Positions 7,038-9,705 of a stretch of DNA of 9,705 bases are shown piece after piece. The position numbers were made by a program, and so were the translations under genes. The notes under the pieces are model-generated. The model saw nothing but the letters and a program-made list of their open reading frames with translations. It ran no database searches and was not told the origin of the DNA. The first letter of the stretch is position 1, and each line of letters begins with the position of its first letter. This DNA comes from Rhizobium sp. Q54. Its GTDB lineage: Bacteria; Pseudomonadota; Alphaproteobacteria; Rhizobiales; Beijerinckiaceae. The stretch spans positions 1-9,705 of the forward strand of contig CAMDKB010000146.1 in assembly GCA_945901195.1 (NCBI GenBank). The letters run 5' to 3'.

Positions 7038-7189
7038 CGGCCCTCCTCCAAAGACGTACTCAAGGCGCAGCCCTGCTTTTAGCGGTTGCGATTTTAATTG
7101 ATATCTCATAGATTGCGTTCGCATACAAGGTCTGGCGTTTTCACTTTGCCAGTCTGGACGAAAATTTGGTTGGGAGCTGAGCCGCGCGC
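7038..7189. promoter_or_regulatory. Divergent control region between the operon and marR-type gene
   Basis: This 152-bp space must hold promoters for both arms. On the plus strand TTGCGA (7086-7091) and TAGATT (7109-7114), 17 bases apart, are a plausible -35/-10 pair for the MarR gene. Two inverted repeats could be operators: TGCG-TT-CGCA at 7114-7123, overlapping the start point area, and CTGGC (7132-7136) with GCCAG (7148-7152). MarR proteins usually bind such palindromes in their own divergent promoter, so autoregulation together with operon control is expected. I could not find a good minus-strand promoter. The individual sites are guesses from consensus; the role of the region is better supported by gene layout. 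Confidence 0.5.
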
Positions 7190-7699
7190 ATGCCCTCTGG
7201 CTTGAAAACTTCGCTTCTTGAGCCCGTCAATCTTGACGCGCATTTGCCCGCGCGCCTGCTGGTTCTGAGCACGCGTATTGCGCTTCATGCCACGCGCGCG
7301 AGCGCCAAGCCCATGGGGTTGAGCATTCGCGAATGGCGCGCCCTGCAGATCATCGGATTTTATGGCCCCGCCACAATCAACGAAGTCGCTGAGCGTATCG
7401 CGATGGATTTCGGCGGTACGAGCCGCGCCATTGCGGAACTGGAAACGCGCGGATTCCTGACCCGCACTTCTGATACAAAAGACAGGCGTCGATCCCGGGT
7501 TGAACTCACACGCGAGGGACGTCTGGCGCAAAATAAGGCCGCCGAATTTGCCAGACAGCGCGAGGAACAATTGCTGTCTGTGCTCACGCGATCCGAGCGG
7601 ATTCAATTGTCGGAACTGATCAACAAACTAACGGAAAAGGCTTCTGAGATGCTGGACGAGGCAGGTCTGCCAGCGTCTGCCTCCAGGAAGGAACGGTAG
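7190..7699 (+). CDS. MarR-family transcriptional regulator
   Basis: This 169-residue regulator has the winged helix-turn-helix of the MarR family. The DNA-recognition helices lie at about residues 62-90 (TINEVAERIAMDFGGTSRAI and the following ETRGFL). The wing carries the characteristic DTKDRRRSRVELT at 95-107. The flanking helices (about 20-45 and 110-157) would form the dimer. MarR proteins are usually repressors released by a small aromatic or other ligand of the pathway they control. It is transcribed divergently from the flavin-monooxygenase operon and 47 bases upstream of the Rieske oxygenase gene, so it probably controls both arms. The ribosome binding site for the ATG at 7190 is poor (GGGAG lies about 13 bases away), so the start is uncertain by a few codons. 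Confidence 0.9.
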   Translation: MPSGLKTSLLEPVNLDAHLPARLLVLSTRIALHATRASAKPMGLSIREWRALQIIGFYGPATINEVAERIAMDFGGTSRAIAELETRGFLTRTSDTKDRRRSRVELTREGRLAQNKAAEFARQREEQLLSVLTRSERIQLSELINKLTEKASEMLDEAGLPASASRKER

Positions 7700-7746
7700 C
7701 AAAAGGTTTCGAGCGCCGCAGCAAGATCAGTATGAGGGAGATGGAC

Positions 7747-8757
7747 ATGTGGATCAGGAATGCTTGGTATGTCGCCGGCTGGGCCAGTGAACTCTCGGCC
7801 GAAAAGCCACTCGGCCGGACGTTTCTCAACGAACCCGTCGTCCTTTATCGCAAGAATGACGGAACAGCCGTCGCGCTGGAGGATCGATGCTGCCATCGCC
7901 TTGCGCCACTCTCACTTGGACGTATCGAAGGGGACGCGCTGCGTTGCATGTATCACGGGCTGAAATTCGACTCGTCGGGCGCCTGCACAGAGATCCCCGG
8001 CCAGGATCGCATTCCCCCCACCATGAAAGTGCGAGCTTATCCGCTGGTGGAAAAGCAGAAGCTGCTCTGGATATGGACCGGCGATCCAGACAAGGCGCGC
8101 GAAGAAGACATTCTCGACTGGCCCTATCTCGATAGTCCTGAATGGAGCTACAAACCGGGCTATATCCATTACAAGGCGAATTATCTTCTGATTATCGACA
8201 ACCTCATGGATTTTTCGCACCTTGCCTATGTGCATGAGAAAACCATTGGCAGCCAGTCACTGGCCGAAACGCGAGCGCATGTGGAACACATGCCGTTCGG
8301 CCTGCGCATTCATCGCATTCTCGATAACGATATACCGCCGGGATTTATTCGCGAACTGAAAAACCTCGGCGACCGGGTGGACCGCTGGAACATCTACGAC
8401 TGGCACGTGCGCGGCAATATTCTGGCCATGGATTCGGGGTTTGCGCGCCTCGGTACGGGCGGACACGCTGGCGATCGGTCGAATGTGGTAGAGTTCAGAC
8501 ATCTGTCAGTACAAACGCCGGAAACCGAAAAGACCAGTCATTATTTTTTCGGCCATCCCAGGGATATCGCGCTCGGCAATGAAATATTGGACGATCGATT
8601 GTTGAAAACCGTAACATATGCCTTCGATGAAGATCGCGCCATGATAGAGGCGCAACAAAAGGTGCTGGACATCACGCCCGACTTCAAAATGCAGCCGATT
8701 GCGCACGATTCTGCAATTTTCCAGGCGCGGAGGATGATCGAAAATCTTGTGCATTAG
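7747..8757 (+). CDS. Rieske non-heme iron oxygenase, VanA/DdmC-like (O-demethylase type) oxygenase component
   Basis: The 336-residue product begins MWIRNAWYVAGW, typical of the vanillate/dicamba O-demethylase group. The Rieske [2Fe-2S] ligands are C48-x-H50 and C67-x2-H70 (CCHRLAPLS and CMYHGLKFD). The mononuclear iron site follows as N152, D155, H158 and H163 in NLMDFSHLAYVH, the same spacing as in DdmC. D296 in FDEDRAMIEAQ is the likely third ligand. Such enzymes oxidatively remove methyl groups or hydroxylate, using electrons from a ferredoxin/reductase partner that is not in the window. The ATG at 7747 is preferred because AGGGAG (7735-7740) lies six bases before it; an ATG at 7732 would overlap that site. 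The short gap after the MarR gene suggests co-transcription. The exact substrate is unknown. Confidence 0.9.
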   Translation: MWIRNAWYVAGWASELSAEKPLGRTFLNEPVVLYRKNDGTAVALEDRCCHRLAPLSLGRIEGDALRCMYHGLKFDSSGACTEIPGQDRIPPTMKVRAYPLVEKQKLLWIWTGDPDKAREEDILDWPYLDSPEWSYKPGYIHYKANYLLIIDNLMDFSHLAYVHEKTIGSQSLAETRAHVEHMPFGLRIHRILDNDIPPGFIRELKNLGDRVDRWNIYDWHVRGNILAMDSGFARLGTGGHAGDRSNVVEFRHLSVQTPETEKTSHYFFGHPRDIALGNEILDDRLLKTVTYAFDEDRAMIEAQQKVLDITPDFKMQPIAHDSAIFQARRMIENLVH

Positions 8758-9061
8758 AATTGCGCCCGAAATGACTATGCTTAAAGCGGTCGGGCAACCC
8801 GCCTGCGCAGCTCGCCCTGCCGACCAGATCTGACCGCCGCGCGCTGACTTGGCAGCCGTGTTGGCCTCCGCGCAACCCTTTGCGCCGTCTCAGAAAATGC
8901 TGAAGGGTATTGTCCCACCGCCTGAGTCTCATCGTTTTGGCAACAGCGAGCGCCCTCCTGCTATTTCCATCCAGCCATCGTTTGATCATTGCAGAATAAT
9001 CGCTAAAACCCCGTTCGAATACGCGCTCTGGTTCACGAGCGCAGATTCTTGGGGCGCTGAC
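8758..9061. other. 304-bp gene-free gap with small inverted repeats
   Basis: No convincing gene is seen on either strand. GCCCGA (8764-8769) and TCGGGC (8790-8795) could pair just after the Rieske stop, but the 20-base loop and lack of a T-run make a terminator doubtful. GCGCTC (9023-9028) and GAGCGC (9037-9042) form a six-base-pair stem with an eight-base loop about 20 bases before the second MetE-like gene, possibly in its leader. The gap is long enough to hold a separate promoter for that gene. Confidence 0.4.
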
Positions 9062-9705
9062 ATGATTTTGAGCAAAGACCGCATCCTCACCACCCATGTC
9101 GGCAGCCTGCCGCGCAACGCAAAACTATCTGCGCTGCTCGTGGCGCGCGAGGCGAACGAGGCTTATGACAAAGCTGAAATGGGCGGGGAGATGGATGCGG
9201 CGGTCGCGCATGTCGTCGCCAAACAAAAGGAAGCCGGCATCGACGTTGGAAACGATGGCGAGCAACAACGGGTGGGCTTCCAGACCTACGTGCCGCAACG
9301 CATGAGCGGCTTTGCCGGAGTGAGCCAACGGCGTCGTGGCAAGGAATTCGAGGATTTTCCAGAACTCGTCGCCTTGTTGATGCGCCGGTTTCCAGCCGTC
9401 AGCAAGCAGCAGAATGCGCCCGAATGCCAGGCGGAGGTGCATTACACGGACACCACGCAGATCGATGCGGAGACCGCGCGCTACAAGCGGATTGCGGCGG
9501 GCGCCTTTGCAGAGAACTTCATGACGGCCCCGTCGCCCGGCATCATTTCCAGCACCATGCTGAATGCGTTCTATGCGAACCACGAGGCGTATCTCGACGC
9601 CCTCGCCCGGGAAATGAAGAAGGAATATGACGCCATTCACAAAGCCGGCCTGACGTTGCAGATCGATGCGCCCGACCTTGCCATGGATCGCTCGATGATG
9701 TTCCG
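9062..9705 (+). CDS. MetE-like (cobalamin-independent methionine synthase II family) protein, cut by window end
   Basis: The frame is open from the ATG at 9062 to the last base, giving the first 214 codons. It begins MILSKDRILTTHVGSLPR, where VGS (13-15) matches the homocysteine-binding IGS of MetE. It continues with DVGNDGEQQR (61-70, equivalent of the HGE site) and LQIDAPDL (199-206, equivalent of IDEPAL). The zinc ligands would lie beyond the window. The family (COG0620-like, about 370 residues) lacks the MetE N-terminal folate domain; it includes uncharacterised proteins and epoxyalkane:coenzyme M transferases. A zinc-activated thiol as acceptor is expected, but donor and acceptor are unknown. 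It is on the same strand as the Rieske gene, and its position suggests a role in the same pathway. It is distinct from the MetE-like protein of the opposite operon, sharing only motif-level similarity. Confidence 0.8.
   Translation, partial: MILSKDRILTTHVGSLPRNAKLSALLVAREANEAYDKAEMGGEMDAAVAHVVAKQKEAGIDVGNDGEQQRVGFQTYVPQRMSGFAGVSQRRRGKEFEDFPELVALLMRRFPAVSKQQNAPECQAEVHYTDTTQIDAETARYKRIAAGAFAENFMTAPSPGIISSTMLNAFYANHEAYLDALAREMKKEYDAIHKAGLTLQIDAPDLAMDRSMMF

Noticed and set aside
7106..7606. Minus-strand open frame of 166 codons
   Set aside because: Antisense to the MarR gene, whose winged-helix motifs are clear.
8764..8795. GCCCGA/TCGGGC pair as a terminator of the Rieske gene
   Set aside because: The loop is 20 bases and no T-run follows, so it does not meet the intrinsic terminator pattern; mentioned only as a possible pairing.
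8684..9097. Minus-strand open frame of 137 codons spanning the gap after the Rieske gene
   Set aside because: It overlaps the ends of two well-supported plus-strand genes, has no recognisable domain and an Arg-rich random-looking product.
1..9705. CRISPR array, tRNA or rRNA genes
   Set aside because: No regularly spaced repeats and no tRNA or rRNA signature were seen on reading the sequence.

Overview
The window reads as a chromosomal catabolic or scavenging locus of a proteobacterium, most likely an alphaproteobacterium of the Hyphomicrobiales type. The basis is an IS630-type transposase tail of the kind common in rhizobia-like genomes, generally G+C-rich codon use, and SsuABC/TauABC-type importers beside oxygenases. 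No rRNA or other phylogenetic marker is present, so this placement is inference.

Left edge (1-1219): the C-terminal end of an IS630-family transposase (1-179), a gene-free stretch (180-377), and then an AT-rich gene for a LuxR-type regulator (378-1082). The regulator looks shortened at its N-terminus. The space up to 1219 is a convergent intergenic region with an inverted repeat.

Centre (1220-7037, minus strand): six genes in one direction that look like a single operon, read from 7037 down to 1220. They are an acyl-CoA-dehydrogenase-fold flavin monooxygenase, a MetE-like (catalytic-domain-only) protein, an ABC ATPase, a periplasmic substrate-binding protein, and two different permeases. The last four genes overlap or nearly abut, and they form an SsuABC/TauABC-type importer. 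Several starts need correcting from the longest-ORF position: TTG for the ATPase, internal ATGs for the binding protein, monooxygenase and MetE-like gene, and GTG for one permease.

Right side (7190-9705, plus strand): a MarR-family regulator diverges from the operon across a 152-bp intergenic region. It is followed by a VanA/DdmC-like Rieske oxygenase and, after a 304-bp gap, by a second MetE-like protein cut by the window end.

Taken together, the divergent cluster looks like a MarR-controlled module that imports a small organic compound and oxidises it with two different oxygenases. Two zinc-methyltransferase-fold proteins would then process it or a methyl/thiol product. No flavin reductase, Rieske reductase or substrate-defining gene is visible, so the substrate (methoxylated aromatic, organosulfur or another methylated compound) cannot be read from this sequence.
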